64,000 bases of DNA from Lepas anatifera (lineage: Eukaryota > Arthropoda > Thecostraca > Lepadidae). Of the stretch, positions 61,301 to 64,000 are shown piece after piece. The translations under genes were made by a program, and so were the position numbers. Below the pieces are notes generated by a model. That model made no database searches. It had not been told where the DNA came from and saw only the letters and a list, made by a program, of their open reading frames with translations. The stretch is taken from NCBI GenBank assembly GCA_034440635.1, contig JAOTON010000455.1, forward strand, positions 434,001 to 498,000, written 5' to 3'. Within the stretch, counting starts at the first letter, position 1, and each line of letters begins with the position of its first letter.

Positions 61301-62166
61301 TGAACCAGATCTTCGGCTGGATGCAGTCCTATGTCCGCGGCTACTTCTCCCGCAGGGAGTACCAGAAGCACGTCGAACAGAGGCGAGTGCTTGGCGCCTT
61401 GGACAATCGTGGCAGCTACGGGCCCCAAGAATGTAACTGTTTGGAATTGATCAATATTTGCGTGGAAAATACAGACTTTTGTAATGAGCTATGTAACTCA
61501 ATCTCTTTTTTGGTACCTAAATCCTGAATGGGTTTGCATGCGAATAATGGAAAGGGTTGCTGAATATTTTCTAAAAATTCCTGTAGTATTCAAAACGCGT
61601 TCTGTGAGGCTTTGCTGACATATTTCACCAATAGGTGGATTGTGGGGACAAGTGTACAAGCTCGCCCACAATCACTCGTTGCCACCCCCTCCCACACTCC
61701 GCTGTAGCACTCCTTGAAACAGCCACAGCGCCTCTTGAAAGGTTGCATCTGCTCGAGATGCAATGGTCGGCACCCACACGATTAAATTTGGCACCCCCTG
61801 GTATACCGTACCTTAGGAAATGATACCCACCGGCCGGTATAGCCTCCCCATTGGTACAAATGGACACTCCCCAGCTAAAACGCAACCCTTCGTCGGAAAT
61901 CATGGACTCACCTATGACCTAACAGATAGATAAATAACTAATCGACCTCCGCTGGACCCGCAACCCATTCTCATTGTTCGTCTGGAATGTTCTACTACCT
62001 CGGCTGCACGCTGCAGTTCTGACCGGCCCCGACCCGCAGGTCGATGCTGCTGGTGGTGCAGAGGTGCATCCGCAACTACATGAAGTTGAACGGCTGGGCC
62101 TGGTTCCGCCTGTGGATCCGCATCCGCCCCATGCTCTACCAGACCCGCATCGAGGACGAGATCAAC
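29473..62166 (+). CDS. Mhc: Muscle myosin heavy chain, motor domain and lever arm (21 coding-exon positions; rod beyond window)
   Basis: This is the actin-activated ATPase heavy chain of class II muscle myosin, which assembles into thick filaments of the sarcomere. I assembled 859 codons from 21 phase-compatible exon positions. Visible landmarks are the P-loop GESGAGKT (residues 181-188), switch I NDNSSRF (241-247), switch II DIFGFE (466-471), the relay segment in exon 13, a Gly/Ala/Lys-rich loop 2 across exons 15-16, SH2 and SH1 cysteines at about 706 and 716, the converter, and two light-chain-binding segments in exons 20-21. Family members are about 1,930 residues, so the rod exons are missing downstream. 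Positions 10, 17 and 19 each have two alternative exons of matching phase, which predicts mutually exclusive splicing as known for arthropod muscle myosin genes. Several exon borders coincide with the Drosophila gene from memory of its structure. A Gypsy element sits in intron 6 and two donors appear to be GC. Confidence 0.96.
30169..30322 (+). CDS. Mhc: Mhc coding exon 2 (N-terminal SH3-like domain)
   Basis: A 154-nt exon, residues 19-70, starting [17 protein letters not shown] and containing the myosin N-terminal [10 protein letters not shown] barrel motif. The acceptor is CCCCAG and the donor GAG|GTCAGT. It ends in phase 0. Confidence 0.93.
30579..30722 (+). CDS. Mhc: Mhc coding exon 3 (residues 71-118)
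   Basis: A 144-nt phase 0 exon coding the segment with [19 protein letters not shown] and [12 protein letters not shown]. It corresponds by position to an alternatively spliced exon of the Drosophila gene, but I see only one copy here after checking both flanking introns. Confidence 0.94.
31096..31252 (+). CDS. Mhc: Mhc coding exon 4 (residues 119-170)
   Basis: A 157-nt exon beginning [19 protein letters not shown] and ending MMA plus one base, immediately before the P-loop exons. The acceptor is CCTCAG and the donor GTGAGT. Confidence 0.95.
31253..33002. other. Mhc: Mhc intron 4
   Basis: A 1,750-bp intron. Just inside the donor is GGTTCGAATCC (about 31,269), a perfect B-box-like sequence that may be a tRNA or SINE remnant. 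A GC-rich block spans about 31,730-32,060. No exon is seen. Confidence 0.6.
33003..33030 (+). CDS. Mhc: Mhc coding exon 5 (28-nt small exon)
   Basis: The acceptor CTCTGCAG precedes ACGGAGTC and the donor AC|GTAAGT follows. It codes NGVNQSILI and two bases of the Thr that precedes the P-loop. Phases (1 in, 2 out) fit exons 4 and 6 exactly. Confidence 0.93.
33597..33705 (+). CDS. Mhc: Mhc coding exon 6 (P-loop and loop 1)
   Basis: A 109-nt exon. It codes the nucleotide-binding P-loop GESGAGKT followed by [13 protein letters not shown] and the lysine-rich loop 1 ([15 protein letters not shown]). Loop 1 length and charge modulate ADP release in this family. It ends in phase 0. Confidence 0.96.
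33959..34715 (-). repeat. 3' LTR of the Gypsy element
   Basis: 757 bp with termini TGTAGACC and CCCTACA (TG...CA). I compared it with 40,650-41,406 block by block and found no difference. Confidence 0.97.
34716..34727 (-). other. Polypurine tract of the Gypsy element
   Basis: On the minus strand AAGGGGGTGAAG lies directly before the 3' LTR, the expected place for the plus-strand primer. Confidence 0.8.
35087..38941 (-). CDS. pol: Gypsy pol polyprotein (protease, RT, RNase H, integrase)
   Basis: An open frame of 1,284 codons; the first codon counted is GTG, and the frame is open further upstream across the gag end, so it is probably made by frameshift and not by its own start. Positions are counted from that codon. 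The aspartic protease motif DTGS is at 28-31. RT carries the first catalytic Asp near 374 ([11 protein letters not shown]) and FFDD at 436-439, where YVDD, YIDD or YLDD is usual. RNase H acidic residues are near 588, 629 and 654. The integrase zinc finger has H813/H820 and C850/C853. The DDE triad is D882, D942 and E978, with 35 residues between the last two. The C-terminal integrase region has a GPY/F-like basic segment, then a Ser/Pro-rich tail. There are no stops or frameshifts, so it could be active. Confidence 0.96.
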   Translation of the reverse strand: MNVNAIPLRKDMTFDAVLGGANCSCLLDTGSAINLVSKSVFDVLPHPPILLKTSTQARTATQDPLPLLGKAKISLQLGGQTKVIPFYITNDIDIPVLLGLEFLSECPCVVDISEGRLVLTPTRAVRSVSASVISVGKVMLQRDVSVPPGQELVLPGFVPNNDVHGPAMFEPTLDIPGLEFVPAMVNVEGQSVPFVVRNISSDHLTLPKRSELGQLEVGVAECQPSSHLKSHSWLDEVDLSSSELSESQKQAVLELLSKYDSVLDGRLGFTDLIEHEIDTGDCSPIRSAARRIPPFLQDKVKAELDDMVEKGILVETFSSWGSPICVVTKKDGRVRICADLRKVNAATKVPSFQIPRMDSVLDSLGGCKLFCVLDLKQCYFQIKVADKDVPKTTIVTPFGTYAHVRCPLGASGAPATCARLLDLVLRGLPPATAFNFFDDLILGAETFDELSEKLDLVLDRLQQAGLSINLKKCSLFQKSVKFLGHIISEEGVAVDPEKVEKVRNWPIPRTARQLHSFLGLASFMRKHIKDYALIAAPLMKLLHKDVKFQWSEEAQLAFDRLRRALSEAPVLTVPDFSPDAGSFILETDASLESAGAVLKQQVGEEEKVIAYGSQKFSKAQSNYGATKRELLAVVLFVQKFSPYLLGRKFIVRTDHASLQWLLNFKNPCGMLARWFEILAQFSFTIEHTPGREHVVPDALSRRPPDVADKACQTDDTAHTFRVTASDWSTSYIRAEQEKDPDISEVTRHLSAGRKPKKKELLSSSASKFLSQWSRLRLLEGILYRLYRRKPFDSDQLQIVLPSALTSGALTSLHSGPAGGHFAADKLFEQVRLRFWWPCMLAEIVKFCKSCPNCGSRNAPVPAPRASMGALLASEPLDVVGLDILSSLPVTPSGHKHILVVVDHHSRWVEAYPLKTQEATEVATVFVREFVSRFGCPRRIHSDRGGNFIGEVMTTTCKLLGIDKSKTTAFHPMANSIVERTNRTLLNMLAKFLDNHQHAEWDTNLPLLLLGLRSQIHKSLGVSPYCVLFGKEPRLPVQLELSEPVKGRTRSITEYLDHLRANLKALHEVALENSRLSHRRNKIAYDRKINDFDFSPGDKVYLHKGVVPRGAYYKFLRPWKPAVVIEKIGDMNYRIKVNGAKSTLLVHHNRLKPRVGSDSEDGAGPAPVEGRGHGERASLAPQGGTGRRNSCRESSGSQWNGQTSRPAESADTTEESRAPFLSLFNPFALPFVPGGPSVSQGDEGGSNQTVPSGTSVDQEMADVPIPLPRRSVRDNRGVPPDRLDL
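38985..39863 (-). CDS. gag: Gypsy gag (capsid and nucleocapsid)
   Basis: 292 codons from the upstream ATG; a second ATG ([15 protein letters not shown]) eight codons on may be the real start. A retrotransposon capsid-like region (residues about 20-150) includes [19 protein letters not shown] short coiled segment rich in Leu, Lys and Glu ([19 protein letters not shown]) follows. Two CCHC zinc knuckles come next, [14 protein letters not shown] and [14 protein letters not shown], both CX2CX4HX4C. The tail is Pro/Arg-rich. Pol is in the -1 frame relative to gag and overlaps its end. Confidence 0.94.
   Translation of the reverse strand: MIFNIVMAQPPLSLSYPTFSGSGSVNRFLEDFKLFSSLQNWDESKQASLLPLCLSGLARDAYDCLSEEQKKEFSTASEGLRQAFPSRGVVEAQVALRGLKFIPGTDLEGFVIQLKRLTSQAFPDGDSPGLLFNYFLQAMPATFQTRLVSEGVTTFEAAVALVRNLCCAEKLNRAQTVRHVDTETDQLRKRVAELEDKLAKLEGPTSGKTCFCCGNPGHLRSVCRHRFATCYRCGAAGHLARQCKAGNSPRGPGASIPPVRPQFTPGMSRHPGPGMPPPRGNAHSQGERSALR
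40240..40465. repeat. Minisatellite in the Gypsy leader
   Basis: Degenerate repeats of about 25-33 bp containing CACTGCACTCTGCTGACTCC, pyrimidine-rich on the + strand and therefore purine-rich in the element's RNA. It lies between the primer binding site and gag. Gln/Ser/Arg-rich frames across it are not considered genes. Confidence 0.88.
40632..40649 (-). other. Primer binding site of the Gypsy element
   Basis: On the minus strand TTTGGTGACAGCGGAAAC follows the 5' LTR, with TGG (pairing with a tRNA 3' CCA) two bases in. I cannot name the primer tRNA from memory. Confidence 0.7.
40650..41406 (-). repeat. 5' LTR of the Gypsy element
   Basis: 757 bp, same sequence as the 3' LTR as far as I can read, followed by the TAAT target copy at 41,407-41,410. 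Confidence 0.97.
41873..41965 (+). CDS. Mhc: Mhc coding exon 7 (switch I)
   Basis: A 93-nt phase 0 exon coding [20 protein letters not shown] and the switch I motif NDNSSRF (residues 217-247). The acceptor is CCCCGCAG and the donor GTAAGT. Confidence 0.96.
41966..43117. other. Mhc: Mhc intron 7
   Basis: A 1,152-bp intron, mostly occupied by a TGACCT-rich inverted-repeat element (42,024-42,971). No alternative exon is seen. Confidence 0.7.
42024..42971. mobile_element. 948-bp inverted-repeat element rich in TGACCT
   Basis: The left end CACGTGCATTGACGGGG and the inverted right end CACGCGCATTGACAGGGG match closely. Just inside, GGGGGCGGGTACCCACCCCC is mirrored by GGGGGCGGGTCCACCCCCT. Flanks share only TTA (TTAG left, TTAT right), so the target duplication is uncertain. 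The interior has more than ten AGGTCA/TGACCT hexamers, like the element at 9,393, but the ends differ. There is no coding capacity. Confidence 0.65.
43118..43289 (+). CDS. Mhc: Mhc coding exon 8 (residues 248-304)
   Basis: A 172-nt exon coding [20 protein letters not shown], then [26 protein letters not shown]. The donor is GGAG|GTGAGG. A (GA)n tract starts about 10 bases into the intron. Confidence 0.95.
43299..43328. repeat. (GA)n microsatellite
   Basis: About 15 GA repeats just downstream of the exon 8 donor. Confidence 0.97.
43388..43520 (+). mobile_element. SINE-like, tRNA-derived sequence in intron 8
   Basis: The tRNA-like 5' part has an A-box-like AGTGGCAGAGCATCGG and a B-box-like GGTTCATGTCC. 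The body shares CCAACAGG and GAGTTGGCGACGCCATAT with the SINE at 23,219. No clear target duplication is found. Confidence 0.7.
43678..43781 (+). CDS. Mhc: Mhc coding exon 9 (residues 305-339)
   Basis: A 104-nt exon coding [20 protein letters not shown] and then [14 protein letters not shown]. It corresponds by position to an alternatively spliced Drosophila exon; only one copy is seen here. It ends in phase 0. Confidence 0.95.
43782..44888. other. Mhc: Mhc intron 9
   Basis: A 1,107-bp intron with no recognisable exon or element. It ends in a long pyrimidine-rich tract serving exon 10a. Confidence 0.7.
44889..45026 (+). CDS. Mhc: Mhc coding exon 10a (alternative, residues 340-385)
   Basis: A 138-nt phase 0 exon coding [35 protein letters not shown] and [11 protein letters not shown]. 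The acceptor TTTTCTCACCAG is strong and the donor is GTACGT. It is homologous to exon 10b, so only one of the two can be used per transcript. It has MIFG where most family members have MHFG or MHMG. Confidence 0.93.
45100..45234 (+). CDS. Mhc: Mhc coding exon 10b (alternative, 45 codons)
   Basis: A 135-nt phase 0 exon coding [34 protein letters not shown] and [11 protein letters not shown]. It is one residue shorter than 10a in the [23 protein letters not shown] segment. The acceptor GGTGGACGACAG has almost no pyrimidine tract, and the donor is GTAAGA. Only 73 bases separate it from 10a. Confidence 0.93.
45235..48898. other. Mhc: Mhc intron 10
   Basis: A 3.7-kb intron. An (AT)n run is at 45,636-45,658. 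A motif of about 20 bp (CGGTYGGTGCRATTGCTGG) occurs at about 48,193 and 48,331. No further copy of exon 10 is seen. Confidence 0.7.
48899..49018 (+). CDS. Mhc: Mhc coding exon 11 (residues 386-425)
   Basis: A 120-nt phase 0 exon coding [19 protein letters not shown] and then [21 protein letters not shown]. The donor is GTAAGA. Confidence 0.95.
49422..49571 (+). CDS. Mhc: Mhc coding exon 12 (switch II)
   Basis: A 150-nt phase 0 exon starting [20 protein letters not shown] and ending with switch [11 protein letters not shown]. The donor is GAG|GTGAGC. A decayed duplicate of its 3' end lies at about 49,825-49,895. Confidence 0.96.
49626..49791 (+). mobile_element. 5'-truncated SINE in intron 12 with 13-bp target duplication
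   Basis: Same family as 23,219. It is bounded by TAGCTTATGGTTA at 49,613-49,625 and 49,792-49,804. It lacks the A-box part, keeps the B box, and ends in (ATT)n. Confidence 0.92.
49825..49895 (+). pseudogene. Relic duplicate of Mhc exon 12 (3' end and donor region)
   Basis: TTTGGCTTCAAGATTTATGAG followed by ATGAGCTGGCATGATA aligns with TTTGGCTTCGAGATCTTCGAG and GTGAGCTGGTGTGACA at the end of exon 12. Similarity extends upstream through CAGAAG and GAGCCA. A one-base deletion breaks the frame, and the donor GT is AT. It looks like a dead alternative exon. Confidence 0.75.
49896..50647. other. Mhc: Remainder of Mhc intron 12
   Basis: About 750 bases after the relic exon with no further exon recognised. 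It ends in a pyrimidine-rich stretch before exon 13. Confidence 0.7.
50648..50818 (+). CDS. Mhc: Mhc coding exon 13 (relay region, residues 476-532)
   Basis: A 171-nt phase 0 exon starting [20 protein letters not shown] and ending [14 protein letters not shown]. It is the relay helix and loop that links switch II to the converter. The Drosophila equivalent is alternatively spliced; only one copy is seen here. Confidence 0.96.
51321..51500 (+). CDS. Mhc: Mhc coding exon 14 (residues 533-592)
   Basis: A 180-nt phase 0 exon starting [20 protein letters not shown] and ending [12 protein letters not shown], part of the lower 50-kDa actin-binding region. The donor is GTGAGT. Confidence 0.96.
51757..51916 (+). 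CDS. Mhc: Mhc coding exon 15 (residues 593-645, start of loop 2)
   Basis: A 160-nt exon starting [19 protein letters not shown] and ending in the Ala/Gly-rich loop 2 ([11 protein letters not shown] plus one base). The donor is GTCAGT. Confidence 0.95.
52431..52553. repeat. Direct repeat of about 69 bp in intron 15
   Basis: TTTGGAAATAGGGGTTTATA and the following sequence through CCAGGATGGGTCAT recur 69 bases later with two changes. The second copy is slightly shorter. Confidence 0.85.
52736..52747 (+). CDS. Mhc: Candidate 12-nt microexon in loop 2 of Mhc
   Basis: A C/T-rich tract of about 40 bases ends in CCACCTAG, followed by ATGACTCTACGG and the possible donor GTGTAAGT. Inclusion between exons 15 and 16 keeps the frame and would add DDST to loop 2 just before GAKRTKG. 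It would add two negative charges to an actin-binding loop. This is inferred from splice signals and phase only; the tract could be plain simple sequence. Confidence 0.3.
52831..52883 (+). CDS. Mhc: Mhc coding exon 16 (end of loop 2, residues 646-663)
   Basis: A 53-nt exon coding [18 protein letters not shown]. The acceptor is TGTTTTTCAG and the donor AGG|GTAAAT. It ends in phase 0. Confidence 0.94.
52884..54755. other. Mhc: Mhc intron 16
   Basis: A 1.9-kb intron, no exon seen. At about 53,280-53,320 a C-rich tract ending CACCCAGATGACCC resembles the sequence before the candidate microexon in intron 15, but no donor follows in frame. Confidence 0.65.
54756..54843 (+). CDS. Mhc: Mhc coding exon 17a (alternative, residues 664-692)
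   Basis: An 88-nt exon coding [20 protein letters not shown] and IIPNETKSP plus one base. The donor is GTAAGA. It is homologous to 17b with the same phases and length. Confidence 0.93.
54844..56275. other. Mhc: Mhc intron between exons 17a and 17b
   Basis: 1,432 bases with no recognisable exon or element. Confidence 0.65.
56276..56363 (+). CDS. Mhc: Mhc coding exon 17b (alternative, residues 664-692)
   Basis: An 88-nt exon coding [20 protein letters not shown] and IIPNETKSP plus one base. It differs from 17a mainly in the middle ([13 protein letters not shown] against [13 protein letters not shown]). The Arg in TTLRAT is the usual residue in the family; 17a has Phe there. The donor is GTAAGG. 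Confidence 0.94.
56364..57324. other. Mhc: Mhc intron 17
   Basis: A 961-bp intron with nothing recognised. Confidence 0.65.
57325..57442 (+). CDS. Mhc: Mhc coding exon 18 (SH1/SH2 helices)
   Basis: A 118-nt exon coding [38 protein letters not shown] and two bases of Arg. It holds the reactive cysteines SH2 (TCNG) and SH1 (ICRKGF), 10 residues apart as in muscle myosins. The donor CACCG|GTCCGT is weak. It ends in phase 2. Confidence 0.93.
57991..58108 (+). CDS. Mhc: Mhc coding exon 19a (alternative converter)
   Basis: A 118-nt exon coding [20 protein letters not shown], then [19 protein letters not shown]. The acceptor is CGAATAG and the donor AAG|GTACAC. It corresponds in position to the alternatively spliced converter exon of Drosophila. 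Confidence 0.94.
58109..59000. other. Mhc: Mhc intron between exons 19a and 19b
   Basis: 892 bases; no third converter exon recognised. Confidence 0.65.
59001..59118 (+). CDS. Mhc: Mhc coding exon 19b (alternative converter) with GC donor
   Basis: A 118-nt exon coding [20 protein letters not shown], then [19 protein letters not shown]. The acceptor is CTCTCTAG. The sequence after AAG is GCATGA, so the donor would be GC instead of GT. The exon has identical length and phases to 19a, which makes another border unlikely. Confidence 0.92.
59119..61245. other. Mhc: Mhc intron 19
   Basis: A 2.1-kb intron, no exon or element recognised. Confidence 0.65.
61246..61382 (+). CDS. Mhc: Mhc coding exon 20 (first light-chain-binding segment), GC donor
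   Basis: A 137-nt exon starting [20 protein letters not shown], then [20 protein letters not shown], the essential light-chain IQ region. The only donor that leaves phase 2 for exon 21 is AG|GCGAGT. The alternative CGA|GTGCTT would shift the frame. Confidence 0.9.
62040..62166 (+). CDS. Mhc: Mhc coding exon 21 (second light-chain-binding segment)
   Basis: A 127-nt exon coding [20 protein letters not shown], then [22 protein letters not shown], the regulatory light-chain site and head-rod junction. The donor is GTAAGC. It ends in phase 0. The [14 protein letters not shown] segment is divergent from the usual W-x-W-KLW-K-RPLL but keeps both Trp residues. Confidence 0.92.
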
Positions 62167-62193
62167 GTAAGCAGCATGCACTGCAGCTGTGCT

Positions 62194-62345
62194 TGTATTG
62201 GTCAGCGGTGGATGCTCATACGTTAGAGCGAAATGGGTTATAGTAGTGCCCCGTAAAGCAGTCATCCCTCGTTGTATTGATCAGCGGTGGATGCACGTTA
62301 GAGCGAAATGGGTTATAGTAGTGCCCCGTAAAGCAGTCACCCCTT
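62194..62345. repeat. Direct repeat of about 78 bp after the exon 21 donor
   Basis: TTGTATTGGTCAGCGGTGGA and the following sequence to AAAGCAGTCATCC recurs from 62,272 with a 4-base deletion and a few changes. Confidence 0.88.
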
Positions 62346-62390
62346 GTAAAGATGCATCTTAAGCTTTTGGATGTTTTAACCACCTCATTT

Positions 62391-62498
62391 TCCCTGAACA
62401 AGGAGCAGGCTGGCTCCTGAGAAACCCTTCCAACAGGGGAAGTGTTGACGACGCCATATGACCCTGGAAGCTGGTGCGTCGATAAGCTCCAACAATTA
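62391..62498 (+). mobile_element. SINE 3' fragment in intron 21
   Basis: Same family as 23,219, from CCCTGAACAAGGAGC to the AATTA tail, lacking the whole tRNA-like part. Possible target duplication TTAACCACCTC/TTAACCACGTC at 62,376 and 62,499. Confidence 0.82.
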
Positions 62499-64000
62499 TT
62501 AACCACGTCCTTCCCTGAAGCTCTCGTAACCCCCTTGTATCTGTTTTCGATTCTAACCTATTCAGCACACATTGCGTAAAAATTTTGATGCAGTGCTAAC
62601 GTATGTCACCTTTGGTAATAAACTGTGACATCTAAAAATATCCAAGGGAAAACCCAGCCGGAAAACCCGGAAGCACCTCCTGAGCACACTTCCTGACCAC
62701 GTATCTGGCAATTGATCATGTGTCTGGCCTTGTTGCGTTATGTGCTCATTTTTCCTATCTGATATGAGAGGAATACTCATTAAGACAGTATTGATTCAAA
62801 ATCCACTGCTGGCTGGAATTCAGCCAGAATGGAGCACTGCCAGCAGTACACTTGAAAGAGGTCATGATAAATCAAAGATGGTTATGCAGACAGAGTGGGT
62901 CCTCAGAAGCGTTTAAATAGACGTTACTCTGATACAAGGATTATCAGCGAATTGTTTGCTAGTCCCCTTGTGATACCTGGTTTTCAAAAAGTATTTTTCA
63001 ACAATTATGTCACTCCAGGGCTTTGTAATGGTTCTTTATTTGTCAGAATACATTATCCTAGACTATACAACACTATGGTTTTGGTTAAAAACCAGTACCT
63101 GAATTTTAGAACATTTGAAAGCTCTGTGAAAATAGATGAACAAAAAACCTTTAGATTTCTTGAGGCTGATAGCTTAAACGCGGAATACTTTCCTAATAGT
63201 AATGGGATACAGGTTGGCTCCAATTTTGCACCACCTCCGTTTTCGTTCGTCCCGCTGAACGGATGTTGCTATTGAGTCGTCTCTGCGGATGTTCAAAAAC
63301 ACAGACGTCAGAGGTGAACCCTCACACGTCGCTTCTGTTTTCACTGCGAAGGAACGTCCTTGCTTTTGTTGGTTGAGCAAACTCCAAGGATTGATTTGAC
63401 GCAAGCGAGCAAGCTCCAAAATCAGCGTTCGCCTGGTACCTCCACGGGGAAGAAAAAGAAACTAACAGAAGCCTCCAATTGATCTGTGGCAGGCAAAACA
63501 CACTCCAGAGCGGGGTCCGCCCAGAACCAACTGACGACTGCCAAAGAGGTTTAATTAGGTCGAGCTGAGGGTGGTGACAAAGCTGAACTGACAGTCGGTC
63601 TTCAGGCCACCTGGAAGGCGCTTCAGGGTTTCCAGTGCTGGTCTAACGCGGTCTGGTGGTGGGCGGTGTGATGCCGAGTAGCGGAGGACTGTTTATGAAG
63701 GTCGAACTGTTCTCACGGTGAATAACTCAGGAAATTAATCTTTTCTATTTCTCGTGTCTTCGATCTCTTCGGTTAGAACTCCTCCGTGAAACCTGAAAAC
63801 GGGTTCCGCCCGAGCCAAAGCATCTTCAATAAGCTGTGACTGATAAAAAACTTGCAGTTAAGACTACTGGGTAGATTATATTGATCATTAGGTAGTCATG
63901 AGGAGCCTAAACGCTCTTTAAAGGTTTTACCTACCGGCGAAGAATAGTGGAGCGTCTGAACTACAGCTGATCGACCAAATAACCAAACATGATACCTGAT

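Larger units (their letters stand above)
62167..64000. other. Mhc: Start of Mhc intron 21, no further exon in window
   Basis: At least 1.8 kb without a coiled-coil rod exon. It contains a duplication of about 78 bp directly after the donor and a SINE fragment. Confidence 0.65.

Overview
The window is nuclear DNA of an animal, most likely an arthropod and plausibly a crustacean. The evidence is a muscle-type myosin heavy chain gene with duplicated, apparently mutually exclusive exons, spliceosomal introns with GT-AG and a few apparent GC-AG borders, an arthropod-style TATA plus TCAGT core promoter, long (AC)n and (AT)n microsatellites, tRNA-derived SINEs, TTAA-flanked miniature elements and a fresh Ty3/Gypsy LTR retrotransposon. 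The species cannot be fixed from the sequence alone.

Region 1 (1 to about 17,820) is a tandem segmental duplication of roughly 8.4 kb units. Each unit carries one two-exon gene on the + strand for a small secreted precursor that I do not recognise. It has a 16-residue signal peptide split by an intron after MKLL, a tandem array of a 20-residue unit (consensus RLLGLSQDGTYWPEKAQGGK, 60 bp per unit), and a basic, His/Ser/Gly/Asn-rich tail. Copy 1 is cut by the window start. Copy 2 has 20 units but a TGG-to-TAG stop in unit 16. Copy 3 has 10 units and is intact. Unit junctions are KR or RR, most preceded by GG, so the proteins look like multi-copy peptide precursors. The duplicated flanks have diverged by discrete insertions, including a 1,023-bp TTAA-flanked element in the copy 2 unit whose empty site is visible in the copy 1 unit.

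Region 2 (about 17,820 to 29,414) has no recognisable gene. It holds a long (AC)n tract, a tRNA-derived SINE with a 13-bp target duplication, a 456-bp miniature inverted-repeat element with perfect 17-bp ends, and an (AT)n tract.

Region 3 (29,415 to the end) is the 5' two-fifths or so of a muscle myosin heavy chain gene. I trace 21 consecutive coding-exon positions (859 codons) from the ATG at 29,473 to the end of the lever arm at 62,166, all phase-compatible. Three positions are duplicated: exon 10a/10b, exon 17a/17b (actin-binding region before the SH helices) and exon 19a/19b (converter). The rod exons lie beyond the window. The intron after exon 6 contains a 7.4-kb Ty3/Gypsy element in antisense orientation, with two 757-bp LTRs that read as identical, a 4-bp target duplication, gag with two zinc knuckles, and pol with protease, reverse transcriptase, RNase H and integrase. 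Other introns contain SINE copies, a TGACCT-rich inverted-repeat element, a decayed duplicate of exon 12, and a candidate 12-nt loop 2 microexon.
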